Shown: positions 47,082 through 55,256, counted from the stretch's first letter. The stretch is DNA of 64,000 nucleotides from Bacillus sp. S/N-304-OC-R1 (GCF_019749375.1 NZ_JACWFE010000024.1:277390-341389); one strand, 5' to 3'. The notes: a model not told the origin generated them from the sequence alone. Program-made: numbers and translations.

Positions 47082-47111
47082 TAAAAAAGGACAGTAAAAA
47101 TACTGTCCTCC
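47082..47111 (-). terminator. Terminator of the sigma-54 operon
   Basis: Perfect stem AGGACAGTA/TACTGTCCT with a 3-base loop (47089-47109), followed by six T on the minus strand, just after the dehydrogenase gene. Confidence 0.88.
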
Positions 47112-47119
47112 TCGTCACT

Positions 47120-47896
47120 CTATTGCACCGTATAACCGCCATCAATAACGATTGCCTGCCCTGTAACACCTTTTGCACCATCGCTTGAAAGGAAAATGGC
47201 ATAGTCCGCTATCTCTTCAACGGACAGAAGCCGTTTTTGCGGAACTAATGGAAAAATAACCTCTTCGAGCACTTTTTCAAGCGGAACATTTCTCGTCTTA
47301 GCTAGATCTGTTAATTGATTTCGCACAAGTGCTGTGTCTACATATCCTGGACAAATTGCATTTACGGTAATTCCTTCACCTGCTGATTCTAATGCAGCCA
47401 CTTTAGTTAAACCAATCACTCCATGTTTCGCACTATTATAGGCTGCCTTCCCGGCAAATCCCACAAGCCCATTAATAGAAGCCATATTAATGATTCGTCC
47501 GAATTGCTGTTTTTTCATAATTGGCAACACATGTTTAATCGCCATAAATGGTGCCGTCAGCATCACTTTTATTAGAAATTCAAACTTTTCTGTTGGAAAG
47601 TCTTCAATATAGGATACATGCTGTAAGCCTGCGTTATTGATGAGTATATCTAAACTCCCAAAATATTGGACTGCTTCCTCTATGCAAGATTGAATATCAC
47701 TTTCTTTCGTAACATCACATTTTAATCCAAGCGCATCATAACCTTCATTTTTTAAAGCGGTTGCTGCTTCTTGAACTTGTTTTTCCTGAATATCTGTTAA
47801 AACAATTTTTGCCCCCGCTGCCGCAAACTTCTTACCGAGCTCAAACCCGATTCCTTGTGCAGCCCCGGTAATAAAAACTACTTTTCCTAGAACCAT
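47120..47896 (-). CDS. 3-hydroxybutyrate dehydrogenase-like short-chain dehydrogenase
   Basis: A 258-residue NAD-dependent short-chain dehydrogenase. The cofactor motif is TGAAQGIG (about residues 9-16), and the catalytic Ser-Tyr-Lys set is in MASINGLVG and YNSAKHG. It closely resembles 3-hydroxybutyrate dehydrogenases and B. subtilis YxjF, which oxidise 3-hydroxybutyrate to acetoacetate. Start ATG 47896 follows GGAG 8 bases upstream. It follows the GntP-family permease gene, separated by a palindromic element, and ends in a strong terminator. The substrate is inferred from family and context. Confidence 0.88.
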   Translation of the reverse strand: MVLGKVVFITGAAQGIGFELGKKFAAAGAKIVLTDIQEKQVQEAATALKNEGYDALGLKCDVTKESDIQSCIEEAVQYFGSLDILINNAGLQHVSYIEDFPTEKFEFLIKVMLTAPFMAIKHVLPIMKKQQFGRIINMASINGLVGFAGKAAYNSAKHGVIGLTKVAALESAGEGITVNAICPGYVDTALVRNQLTDLAKTRNVPLEKVLEEVIFPLVPQKRLLSVEEIADYAIFLSSDGAKGVTGQAIVIDGGYTVQ

Positions 47897-47917
47897 TATA
47901 GAAACTCCTTTCTGCAA

Positions 47918-47973
47918 GGACATAGGGACGGGTTCATTGTCCCTATGTCGATCGGGGACAGTGAATCCGTCCC
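47918..47973. repeat. Paired palindromic GGGACGG-type intergenic element
   Basis: The unit GGGACGGGTTCATTGTCCC (47925-47943) is followed by an inverted copy, GGGACAGTGAATCCGTCCC (47955-47973). In addition GACATAGGGAC/GTCCCTATGTC forms an 11-bp perfect inverted repeat around the first unit. It fills the gap between the permease gene and the dehydrogenase gene. The GGGACGG...GTCCC pattern is, from memory, common in Bacillaceae intergenic DNA. Confidence 0.65.
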
Positions 47974-47975
47974 AA

Positions 47976-49295
47976 TTAAATTCCTAAGCCAAGGGAGAAT
48001 AATACGATTGCTAACGCAACTCCAATGGCTGGAACAATGACTGTTAATGCTCCAACTCCCCAGTATGCATCTTGATGAGATTCACCGCATATCGCACGAA
48101 CTGTAGTCACGACATATCCATTGTGAGGGAGTGAATCCAGCGCTCCAGATGAAATGGCTACTACCCTGTGAAGTGCTTCCGGATTCACGCCCATATCCAT
48201 GTAGTGCGGGGCCAGTAATGGAAGTGCAATGGCCTGACCGCCAGAGGCAGAACCTGTCATACCCGCAATCACACTAACTGCGATAGCTCCGCCAATTAAT
48301 GGACTGCCTGGAATACTCGTCATAAAATCAACCGCAGTTGTAAATGCTGGCACAGCTTTTGCTACTCCTCCAAAGCCAACAACAGCTGCTGTATTTCCAA
48401 TGGCAATTAACGCACCAAGTGTTCCTTCTGATACTGCATCCCAGAAATTCTTGAAATAATTTCTGTTTAATAAATACGTTGCAATAACGCCGCCTAATAA
48501 TGCAATAATAAGTGCAGATTGCTTCAGTGAATCATGGAAAATGAATGAAATAACTAATACAACCAGCAGTGGTACGATACCCATAATTGGATTTGGTAAA
48601 TTTTTTGCTTCCATAACAGGATCAGATTCTCTGGAAACAAAGGTTTCTCCTTTTTGAACAGCTTTTGTAATCATTCTCTTCAGCCACCAGTAGCCGAAAA
48701 CCATCATAAAAATGGCTACAATTGCACTGACTTCCCACCCTGCCCATGGAGACGTATTCAAAAATTCTATTGGAATCCAGTTTTGAATTTCAGGTGAACC
48801 CGCAGAAGTCATTGTAAATGTAACAGACCCAAAGGCAAGGGCTGCCGGAATAAATCTTCTCGGAAGATTTGCTTGCTTAAATAAACTTAAAGCCATTGGA
48901 TATACAGAGAACGCAACAACGAATAAGCTTACTCCGCCATATGTTAAAATGGCACAGGCTGCAACAATCGCCAGAACTGCATATTTCATGCCTAACTTAT
49001 CAACAACGAATTTTGAAACACTATCCGCCGCACCGCTATCCTCCATTACCTTTCCAAAGATAGCTCCCAGCAAGAACATTAAATACCAGGATGTAACGAA
49101 GCCGGAAAACCCAGACATATAGTTACCTACAAGATTTGCTTGGCCTTCAGCAGCGAGCTGTGGAAAAAACGGCATTCCGCTGAATACTGCTACGAAGATT
49201 GCTGATAATGGCCCAGCAACAAGAAGGTTCATCCCCCTCATCGTTAAAATGATTAGCAAGGCTAATCCTCCTACTAATCCAATCATGCTTAGCAT
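47976..49295 (-). CDS. GntP-family permease, probable 3-hydroxybutyrate/organic acid importer
   Basis: A 439-residue GntP-family permease with about 12-14 membrane segments. The family imports gluconate and other hydroxy acids with protons; a close B. subtilis relative, YxjC, lies beside a 3-hydroxybutyrate dehydrogenase-like gene. Conserved stretches include GAIFGKVMEDSG and the C-terminal LDSLPHNGYVVTT. Together with the following dehydrogenase gene it suggests uptake and oxidation of 3-hydroxybutyrate (inferred). Its upstream region carries a consensus sigma-54 promoter and a cre site. Confidence 0.88.
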   Translation of the reverse strand: MLSMIGLVGGLALLIILTMRGMNLLVAGPLSAIFVAVFSGMPFFPQLAAEGQANLVGNYMSGFSGFVTSWYLMFLLGAIFGKVMEDSGAADSVSKFVVDKLGMKYAVLAIVAACAILTYGGVSLFVVAFSVYPMALSLFKQANLPRRFIPAALAFGSVTFTMTSAGSPEIQNWIPIEFLNTSPWAGWEVSAIVAIFMMVFGYWWLKRMITKAVQKGETFVSRESDPVMEAKNLPNPIMGIVPLLVVLVISFIFHDSLKQSALIIALLGGVIATYLLNRNYFKNFWDAVSEGTLGALIAIGNTAAVVGFGGVAKAVPAFTTAVDFMTSIPGSPLIGGAIAVSVIAGMTGSASGGQAIALPLLAPHYMDMGVNPEALHRVVAISSGALDSLPHNGYVVTTVRAICGESHQDAYWGVGALTVIVPAIGVALAIVLFSLGLGI

Positions 49296-49372
49296 ATTCT
49301 TTTTCCCCCTTTAAAAAGTTTATTTTTAATTGCAAACAGCATTGTTTGAAGCTCAGCTTCACTCCCTTCAAA

Positions 49373-49386
49373 TGATAGCGTTTTCA
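49373..49386 (-). promoter_or_regulatory. CcpA operator (cre) in the permease leader
   Basis: Minus-strand TGAAAACGCTATCA fits the cre consensus TGNAARCGNWWNCA at every position. It lies about 40-55 bases downstream of the predicted sigma-54 transcription start, a place where CcpA acts as a roadblock. Confidence 0.8.
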
Positions 49387-49434
49387 TATAGGGCTATAGT
49401 CACCTAAAATAAAATGATGTACTTGCCTATAATT

Positions 49435-49453
49435 AATGCAAAATCCATGCCAA
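49435..49453 (-). promoter_or_regulatory. Sigma-54 (SigL) promoter of the permease operon
   Basis: Minus-strand TTGGCATGGATTTTGCATT fits the -24/-12 consensus TTGGCAC-N5-TTGCA(T), with GG and GC 10 bases apart and one change (T for C). Transcription should start near 49426, giving a leader of about 130 bases. Confidence 0.88.
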
Positions 49454-49505
49454 GATTTAGAATGTTATAGATTAGCTAATTTGTGAACATTTTGTTATCG
49501 TTTTT

Positions 49506-49652
49506 TCCAGAATTCCGGAATTGATTATTAGTAGTTTTATTATTTTAATAGAGTAGTTTTCAGACAATTGTGAACACCACTTCATTTATTGGTGCTGCAT
49601 TTAATAGAAAAAGGAAAGTCCAGAAAACTGGACTGGATTCCAGATTTCTGGA
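49506..49652. promoter_or_regulatory. Three palindromic sites, likely activator-binding sites
   Basis: Three copies of a TCCAGA-N2-TCTGGA palindrome: 49506-49519 (TCCAGAATTCCGGA), 49619-49632 (TCCAGAAAACTGGA) and 49639-49652 (perfect, TCCAGATTTCTGGA). The last two are 20 bases apart. The nearest is centred about 87 bases upstream of the predicted start, normal for sigma-54 enhancer sites. The two distal sites also form hairpins with a T-rich tail that may terminate the regulator transcript. Confidence 0.65.
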
Positions 49653-51020
49653 CTAAATATCAGGCATGCCATACTTTTTTAATTTTTCATACATAGATGA
49701 TTTACTTATTCCTAGCGCCTTTGCAGCTTCGAGCTTGTCATTGTGATATTTATTTAAGCTTTGGAGCAGCACTTTCTTTTCTGTTTCCTCTAATATTTCC
49801 TTTAATTTCTTGGTGCCAACAGGATAAACAGATGATTCCTTTAAGTAGTCAGGTAAGGAGTCTAATGAAATAACCTCATCATTCGTTAAGTGGATTGAGG
49901 CTTCAATAACATTTTCAAGCTCTCTTATATTTCCTGGCCAGCTGTACTGGTTAAAAAGCTCAATCACTTCTTCATCAACATGGCTTATTCGTTTCCCCGA
50001 TTTTTTCGTTATTTTCTTGATGAAATAATCAAGAAGTACCGGAATGTCCTCCATTCTTTCTCGAAGCGGCGGAATCAAAAATGGGATCACATTAATTCGA
50101 TAAAATAAGTCCTGGCGGAATCTTTTTTCATCCATCATTTTTTCGAGCGGACGGTTAGTGGCGGCAATAATTCTCACATCTACGGAAATAGGCTCAGTCG
50201 AACCAACACTTTCCACTTCTCCCTCCTGAAGCACTCTCAATAGCTTTACCTGCATATTCATCGGCATGTCGCCAATTTCATCTAAAAATAATGTTCCTCC
50301 GTCGGCAAGCTGGAACTTCCCTTTCTTCCCTCCTTTTTTGGCTCCTGTAAATGCCCCTTCCTCATAGCCAAATAATTCCGATTCCAGCAGATTTTCAGGG
50401 ATAGCCCCACAGTTTATTTTTACGAAAGGCTGATGGCTTCTATTGCTTAATTGATGAATGCTGTGAGCAAAAAGCTCCTTTCCAGTCCCGCTTTCTCCAC
50501 GAATTAGGACTGAAATGTCACTGGAAGCAATCATTTTTACTTTTTCCTTTAGACTTTCGATTTCCTTAGATGCCCCCAATAAATCTTCAAGGCTATATTT
50601 CACACTGCGATCGATATCTTGAATATAGCTTTGGATCTTTGCCAGCATGCTCTTCACATGGCTATTCATCTTCATCCATTCTCTCGTATCACGAAAGAAC
50701 ACCGTTCCAAATGCGCCAACAACTTGTCCATCTATAATAATAGGAATGCGGTTCGCGATCATATAGTTCCCTTTTATATATTGCAGATCGGCTACTTCTT
50801 CCTTACCCGTGGCCGCAACAATATGCATACGGGAGTTTTCGATTACCTTTGAAACATGCAGTCCAATAACCTTCTCACGTTCAACCTCTAAAAAATCACA
50901 ATAGTTTTTGTTTATATATGTAATCACACCTACTTTATCCACGACCACTAGCCATCCGAAGGCATTTTCAAGAATGGTTTCGACAATCTCAATTGGTATA
51001 TCTAAAAGTGCGTTTTTCAT
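49653..51020 (-). CDS. Sigma-54-dependent transcriptional activator (PAS, AAA+, Fis)
   Basis: A 455-residue bacterial enhancer-binding protein. An N-terminal PAS-type sensor (about residues 12-115), a short linker, the AAA+ domain (about 150-380) with Walker A GESGTGKE (175-182) and the sigma-54 contact loop GAFTGA (222-227), and a Fis-type helix-turn-helix at the C-terminus (about 415-455, [20 protein letters not shown]). Both key motifs are intact, so it should activate sigma-54. There is no response-regulator domain, so a small ligand is likely sensed by PAS. It lies immediately upstream of the sigma-54 promoter of the permease operon, its probable target. Confidence 0.93.
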   Translation of the reverse strand: MKNALLDIPIEIVETILENAFGWLVVVDKVGVITYINKNYCDFLEVEREKVIGLHVSKVIENSRMHIVAATGKEEVADLQYIKGNYMIANRIPIIIDGQVVGAFGTVFFRDTREWMKMNSHVKSMLAKIQSYIQDIDRSVKYSLEDLLGASKEIESLKEKVKMIASSDISVLIRGESGTGKELFAHSIHQLSNRSHQPFVKINCGAIPENLLESELFGYEEGAFTGAKKGGKKGKFQLADGGTLFLDEIGDMPMNMQVKLLRVLQEGEVESVGSTEPISVDVRIIAATNRPLEKMMDEKRFRQDLFYRINVIPFLIPPLRERMEDIPVLLDYFIKKITKKSGKRISHVDEEVIELFNQYSWPGNIRELENVIEASIHLTNDEVISLDSLPDYLKESSVYPVGTKKLKEILEETEKKVLLQSLNKYHNDKLEAAKALGISKSSMYEKLKKYGMPDI

Positions 51021-51144
51021 GTTACTCCCCTTATTGGTTATTTAGTTTTATTTTATCATAATTATTAGAATATTTAATTTGAGTATGTATTTTTCAGCCG
51101 GTTTCGGTCAAAAAAGGGAGTAAAGATAAAATGGAGTGATTAAA

Positions 51145-51462
51145 TTGAAAGCTATTACTTTTATTAATGAGGGCATTTATCGAAAGGTTGGTATAATGGG
51201 GCACTGTCAAAAAGCGGTTCAATCTTTTATTGATGCGAACCAATTTCAGACTATTAAGCTCAATCCATATCAGCTTCATTTTCATTACACGATTCCTCAC
51301 GCTCTGCTATTTGATCTACAGCAGGCTAAAGCCAATTTTGATTATTTAGTAATGTATTCCAATAATGATATGCAGGAATTTATTTATATGTATCCTGCAA
51401 AGTGGTTGATATTAAAAAGTTATTTTTCAAAAGTCATTTTTGTAGAGGAAATGGTTCATTAA
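51145..51462 (+). CDS. Conserved-looking hypothetical protein
   Basis: A 105-residue protein I cannot assign. It starts at TTG 51145 (TGGAG 8 bases upstream), with a longer GTG option at 51136. It is alpha/beta in composition, without membrane segments, and has an aromatic-rich C-terminus (FIYMYPAKWLILKSYFSKVI). Codon use looks like its neighbours and a bidirectional terminator follows, so I think it is real. It is divergent from the sigma-54 regulator gene. Confidence 0.6.
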   Translation: MKAITFINEGIYRKVGIMGHCQKAVQSFIDANQFQTIKLNPYQLHFHYTIPHALLFDLQQAKANFDYLVMYSNNDMQEFIYMYPAKWLILKSYFSKVIFVEEMVH

Positions 51463-51492
51463 AAAAAGACCTGCTAAAATGCAGGCCTTTAA
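51463..51492. terminator. Bidirectional terminator between hypothetical gene and yttB
   Basis: Stem GACCTGC/GCAGGCC with A-run and T-run flanks between convergent genes. Confidence 0.7.
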
Positions 51493-52667
51493 GAAGCTTG
51501 TGCTATATTTTCTGTCTTTTTCATTTTCTTATCATAGAAAAGGGTTGTAAAAATTGAAATAACGAGCAGGCCGATAATTAATGAAAATAGCATCGGCATT
51601 CCATATATATCAACAAGGATTCCGCCTAATAGCGGACCAACCATACGCCCGCCTGTAGCCATGCTATTGACAATCCCCTGATAAAATCCTTCTTTTCCTT
51701 TTGGTGCAAGAGTATTTGCTATCGTTGGCACTGCTGGCCATACTAACATCTCACCAATCGTTAAAATAATCATCCCCGCAAGAAAAGCAGCAAACTGATG
51801 CGCAACCGAAACAACGCCGAAGGATATAATAAAAATTATGATTCCTAAGTTAATTTGCATTTTCAAGGATTTAATACGTCGGACTAGCAGATTCACTACT
51901 GGCTGGCCAAGTACGATCAATGCTCCATTAATCGTCCAAAGCAAACTATATTGTCTTAATGAAATATTTAATTCCTGTGTAAAGGAAGCAATAGTCGTTT
52001 GCCATTGAACATAGCCCACCCAGCATAAACTATAGCCTAAACATAAAATTAGCAGCGCGTACAATTTAGAATGATCTTTTACAACTAGGCCTTTCTTAGG
52101 AGCTGCCTGCGTACCTGATTCTACTTGTATACCTTTATATCCAAAAAACGCAATGAAAAGAAAGACAATATACATAATCATATTTGCGATAAATATTAGC
52201 TGGAAAGAGAATGATGCGACAAATCCTCCAAGAGCGGCTCCAATGGCAACTCCAAGGTTTTGTGATACATACAGGGCATTAAAGGATTTTCTTCCGCCTT
52301 CCTTCCATACAGATCCTGCCATTGCATACATAGAAGGAAAAATAATTCCCGCTCCAAATCCTACAACTGTTAAAAAGACTACGTACGTGGGCCACCCATT
52401 CCAAAAGGTTAAACCAATTAAGGACAATAATGATATTCCCGCTCCAAGCAAAATTGACTTATATCCGCCAATTTTATCAAAAAGGATTCCCCCGAATAAG
52501 TTCCCAATTACACTGGCTCCTGAGTTTAACATTAATACGATTCCTGCAATTGATAATGATTTCCCCAGATGGTCGTGAATATAGATCGTGTTTAAAGGCC
52601 ATAAAAAAGAAGAGCCTGTCACATTCACCACCATCCCAATTATTAAAAGCCATAAGGCACGTGGCAT
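51489..52667 (-). CDS. yttB: Major facilitator superfamily transporter YttB
   Basis: A 392-residue MFS exporter with 12 membrane segments. The loop 2-3 motif FGGILFDKIGGYKSILLG is the MFS signature. It resembles multidrug-type exporters but no substrate can be inferred. Start ATG 52667 follows GGGAGGGG. The neighbourhood matches B. subtilis yttB near leuS. Confidence 0.85.
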   Translation of the reverse strand: MPRALWLLIIGMVVNVTGSSFLWPLNTIYIHDHLGKSLSIAGIVLMLNSGASVIGNLFGGILFDKIGGYKSILLGAGISLLSLIGLTFWNGWPTYVVFLTVVGFGAGIIFPSMYAMAGSVWKEGGRKSFNALYVSQNLGVAIGAALGGFVASFSFQLIFIANMIMYIVFLFIAFFGYKGIQVESGTQAAPKKGLVVKDHSKLYALLILCLGYSLCWVGYVQWQTTIASFTQELNISLRQYSLLWTINGALIVLGQPVVNLLVRRIKSLKMQINLGIIIFIISFGVVSVAHQFAAFLAGMIILTIGEMLVWPAVPTIANTLAPKGKEGFYQGIVNSMATGGRMVGPLLGGILVDIYGMPMLFSLIIGLLVISIFTTLFYDKKMKKTENIAQAS

Positions 52668-52813
52668 GATAAACCCCTCCCTTTTTTAATAACGGTTATC
52701 TATATAGATTTCTTTATTCTTTTGAGTATCAAAGCAATTTTATTTCTTTTTTACTGTCCTTGCAATATATATTCACCTAACGTTTAAATCACGGAAAATA
52801 CACAATATTCATT

Positions 52814-52836
52814 GAAAAGCGGAAGCGCCTTGAGGC
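52814..52836. repeat. Truncated end of the dispersed repeat
   Basis: GAAAAGCGGAAGCGCCTTGAGGC resembles the left end of the elements at 254 and 56369 but stops after about 23 bases, next to a terminator. Confidence 0.5.
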
Positions 52837-52842
52837 AAAATT

Positions 52843-52869
52843 AAAACCCTCCATTTTTGGAGGGTTAAG
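52843..52869 (-). terminator. Terminator after the small basic-protein gene
   Basis: Perfect stem AACCCTCCA/TGGAGGGTT (52845-52853 and 52858-52866), followed on the minus strand by TTTTAATTTTG. Confidence 0.8.
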
Positions 52870-52870
52870 A

Positions 52871-53041
52871 TTATTCAGGTCTGAATTTTGATTTTACTGG
52901 CTGACCTTGTTTTTCATATTTCTTTTTCGCCTGTTTGATAATGTCATAATCCTGTCCGGCTTCGATATCTTGATTATTTATACCATTTCTATTTTTTTGC
53001 TCTGGGTTACTTTGTTTTGATCGTTTTTTCACTGTGACCAT
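52871..53041 (-). CDS. Small hydrophilic basic protein
   Basis: A 56-codon gene (53 residues if GTG 53032 is used). The sequence is rich in K, Q and N (KKRSKQSNPEQKNRNGINNQ), with a short acidic middle (DIEAGQDYDIIKQAKKKYEK), and no membrane part. AAGGAG lies just before ATG 53041 and 11 bases before GTG 53032, so the start is uncertain. It has its own terminator. I recall similar small Bacillus proteins, some annotated as GlgD without good reason; the function is unknown. Confidence 0.65.
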   Translation of the reverse strand: MVTVKKRSKQSNPEQKNRNGINNQDIEAGQDYDIIKQAKKKYEKQGQPVKSKFRPE

Positions 53042-53047
53042 CACTCC

Positions 53048-53311
53048 TTAATAAGGATGCGTAATCATTTGATTCTGAAGCTGCTGCAGTTGAAGCCTCA
53101 TCCGGTGAAGCTGTTCCCTTTGCTGAGCATTTGCACTTAACGCTAGCTTCGCTAAGTCGTTATAGGCATTCTCCAGTGACTGCAGAGCATCTGTATACCC
53201 AATTTCATTATGATGCTCTTGTGTTCTGACCTCTTGCATTTGATCATTGGCAAATCGAATTGCATCCTCACATTGCTGAATCAAGTTATCTACAGAGTCA
53301 CGAGTAGCCAA
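53048..53311 (-). CDS. ytzC: YtzC, DUF2524 family protein
   Basis: An 87-residue helical protein of the DUF2524 family, known as YtzC in B. subtilis. It consists of two long amphipathic helices (about 4-40 and 45-80), probably a helical hairpin or coiled coil. The function is unknown. It starts at TTG 53311 with AGGAGGGG 6 bases upstream. It is followed by the small basic-protein gene, 6 bases away, so the two form an operon. Confidence 0.85.
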   Translation of the reverse strand: MATRDSVDNLIQQCEDAIRFANDQMQEVRTQEHHNEIGYTDALQSLENAYNDLAKLALSANAQQREQLHRMRLQLQQLQNQMITHPY

Positions 53312-53514
53312 TTGTATCCCCTCCTGAATGAATGGGTCTTTTCAGAAGCTATTGCTTCATCTCTTAGTTTGTTCATATTTCTATTTCCTATTTCACAATT
53401 TCGTTGGCAATATTCGCTTACAGCTATTACATTTGGAATAGGATTTCTGTTAAGATATTTTCTATGTAATAATTTTTAAAATAATAATCCCTATATAAAT
53501 AGGAGGTTTTCCAA

Positions 53515-54483
53515 TTGAATCAGCAAAACCCTTTTCTTTTTGCATCTGATAATAAACGTTACCATACATGGAATTACCATTTAAGAAATGAATTTGGCCG
53601 TAAGGTTTTTAAGGTGGCCCTTGATGGCGGGTTTGACTGCCCGAATCGTGACGGTACAGTTGCTTATGGAGGCTGTACATTCTGCAGTGCAGCAGGCTCT
53701 GGAGATTTTGCCGGAAATCGGACGGACGATATTGAAACACAATTTCATGAGATAAAGAACAAAATGCATCAAAAATGGAAAGATGGCAAATACATGGCTT
53801 ATTTCCAAGCATTTACGAATACACACGCTCCTGTAGAAGTACTTAGAAATATGTATGAAAAAGTATTAAATCTGGAGGATGTTGTCGGTCTTTCTATTGC
53901 AACAAGACCTGACTGTTTGCCAGATGATGTTGTGGAATACTTAGCAGAGTTAAATCAGAGAACATATTTATGGGTGGAGCTTGGTTTGCAGACTGTTCAT
54001 GAAAGAACGGGATTGCTCATTAATCGTGCTCATGATTATCAATGCTATGTTGACGGTGTGAACAAGCTTCGGAAGCATGGAATTCGCGTTTGTTCGCACA
54101 TTATTAATGGACTTCCGCTCGAAACGCCAGAAATGATGATGGAAACCGCTCGTGAAGTTGCTAAGCTAGATGTGCAAGGAATAAAAATCCATCTCCTTCA
54201 TTTGTTAAAAGGGACTCCTATGGTGAAGCAATATGAAAAAGGAATGTTAGAATTTTTATCATTTGATCAATATATAAATTTAGTATGTGATCAACTAGAA
54301 ATTTTACCGCCGGAAATGATTGTTCACCGCATTACTGGAGACGGACCAATTGAGCTAATGATTGGACCGATGTGGAGCGTGAATAAATGGGAGGTTCTCA
54401 ATTCCATTGATGCCGAGCTTAAGAGACGAAATAGCTGGCAAGGAAAGTATTATAAAGCAAGCAACCTGGAGGTACAAGCATGA
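53515..54483 (+). CDS. ytqA: Radical SAM protein YtqA (TIGR01212 family)
   Basis: A 322-residue radical SAM enzyme. The iron-sulfur cluster cysteines are in DCPNRDGTVAYGGCTFC (about residues 42-58), a wider spacing than CxxxCxxC that is normal for this family. The remaining TIM-barrel motifs (GLSIATRPDCLP, VELGLQTVHERT) are intact. The family is close to Elp3-like proteins; the reaction is not known to me. It starts at TTG 53515 after AGGAGG and overlaps ytqB by four bases (ATGA). Confidence 0.88.
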   Translation: MNQQNPFLFASDNKRYHTWNYHLRNEFGRKVFKVALDGGFDCPNRDGTVAYGGCTFCSAAGSGDFAGNRTDDIETQFHEIKNKMHQKWKDGKYMAYFQAFTNTHAPVEVLRNMYEKVLNLEDVVGLSIATRPDCLPDDVVEYLAELNQRTYLWVELGLQTVHERTGLLINRAHDYQCYVDGVNKLRKHGIRVCSHIINGLPLETPEMMMETAREVAKLDVQGIKIHLLHLLKGTPMVKQYEKGMLEFLSFDQYINLVCDQLEILPPEMIVHRITGDGPIELMIGPMWSVNKWEVLNSIDAELKRRNSWQGKYYKASNLEVQA

Positions 54484-55052
54484 AGCTAGATGGAGTTTTG
54501 CCATTTGCAAGGATGCTGCTTGAAAAAGCAGTTAACCCAGGCGACATTGCAGTAGACGCCACTTTAGGCAATGGACATGATACATTATTTCTTGCTAAGT
54601 TGGTTGGAGATACTGGATTCGTTTACGGCTTTGATATACAGGAAGAAGCTATTTTATCTACAAAAAAAAGAATAGCTGAGCAGTCGTTTACTGACTGTGT
54701 CACTTTATTTCATAAAGGGCATGAACATATTTTATCCAGCATCCCAGTAGATCATCACGGAAAAATTAAAGGAGCGATTTTTAATCTAGGCTATTTGCCT
54801 GGCGGAGATAAAACGATTGTAACTGTTCCAGAGACAACTATTTCAGCAATCCAGCAGCTTCTTGACATTATGGCACAAGAAGGCATAATTGTCCTAGTTG
54901 TATACCATGGCCATGATGAAGGAAAGCTTGAGCGAGATGCTCTGCTTCAGTATGTAAAAGAATTAGATCAAAAAGAAGCACATGTCCTTCAATATCAATT
55001 TATTAATCAAAAGAATAATCCGCCATTTATTGTGGCCATTGAGAAAAGATGA
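54480..55052 (+). CDS. ytqB: Class I SAM-dependent methyltransferase YtqB
   Basis: A 190-residue methyltransferase of the YtqB/rRNA-methylase-like family. The SAM motif VDATLGNGHDTLFLA (about residues 19-33) and the later FNLGYLPGGDK (NLGYLP replaces the NPPY type) are present. B. subtilis YtqB has been characterised as a SAM-binding methyltransferase; its target may be a tRNA base, together with the radical SAM partner YtqA. It starts by overlap with ytqA. A 20-bp tandem array follows eight bases after the stop. Confidence 0.88.
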   Translation: MKLDGVLPFARMLLEKAVNPGDIAVDATLGNGHDTLFLAKLVGDTGFVYGFDIQEEAILSTKKRIAEQSFTDCVTLFHKGHEHILSSIPVDHHGKIKGAIFNLGYLPGGDKTIVTVPETTISAIQQLLDIMAQEGIIVLVVYHGHDEGKLERDALLQYVKELDQKEAHVLQYQFINQKNNPPFIVAIEKR

Positions 55053-55060
55053 TTGTATGG

Positions 55061-55180
55061 GAGTGGCGGATATATTCCGAAACTAGCGGATATATTCCGA
55101 AACTGGCGGATATATTCCGGAACTGGCGGATATATTCCGAATCTGGCGGATATATTCCGAAACTCGCCGATATATCCTAA
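55061..55180. repeat. Six-copy 20-bp tandem repeat
   Basis: Six head-to-tail 20-base units in exact phase, consensus AACTGGCGGATATATTCCGA. Units 2-5 differ from this at only one or two bases; units 1 and 6 are more diverged at the edges. Each unit holds a near-perfect palindrome, CGGATATATTCCG. The array lies in the 3' region of ytqB, ahead of a bidirectional terminator. It has no spacers, so it is not CRISPR. Confidence 0.95.
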
Positions 55181-55220
55181 TTTCCAATCAATTAATTGAT
55201 ACAATATTCCCTTGAGAACG

Positions 55221-55253
55221 CAAAAAACCTGCATAACCGCAGGTTTTTTGCCT
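55221..55253. terminator. Bidirectional terminator between ytqB and ytpB
   Basis: Perfect stem AAAAAACCTGC/GCAGGTTTTTT (55222-55232 and 55239-55249). Confidence 0.9.
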
Positions 55254-55256
55254 TTT

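Larger units (their letters stand above)
49296..49652. other. Control region of the GntP permease operon
   Basis: 357 non-coding bases between the regulator gene and the permease gene. They contain a cre site, a sigma-54 promoter and three palindromes, listed separately. Confidence 0.8.

Noticed and set aside
55061..55180. CRISPR-like array
   Set aside because: The 20-base units are directly adjacent with no spacers, and no cas genes are present. It is a tandem repeat.
55007..55234. Minus-strand 75-codon frame across the tandem repeat
   Set aside because: Its repetitive translation is just the 20-bp units read in frame; there is no ribosome site.
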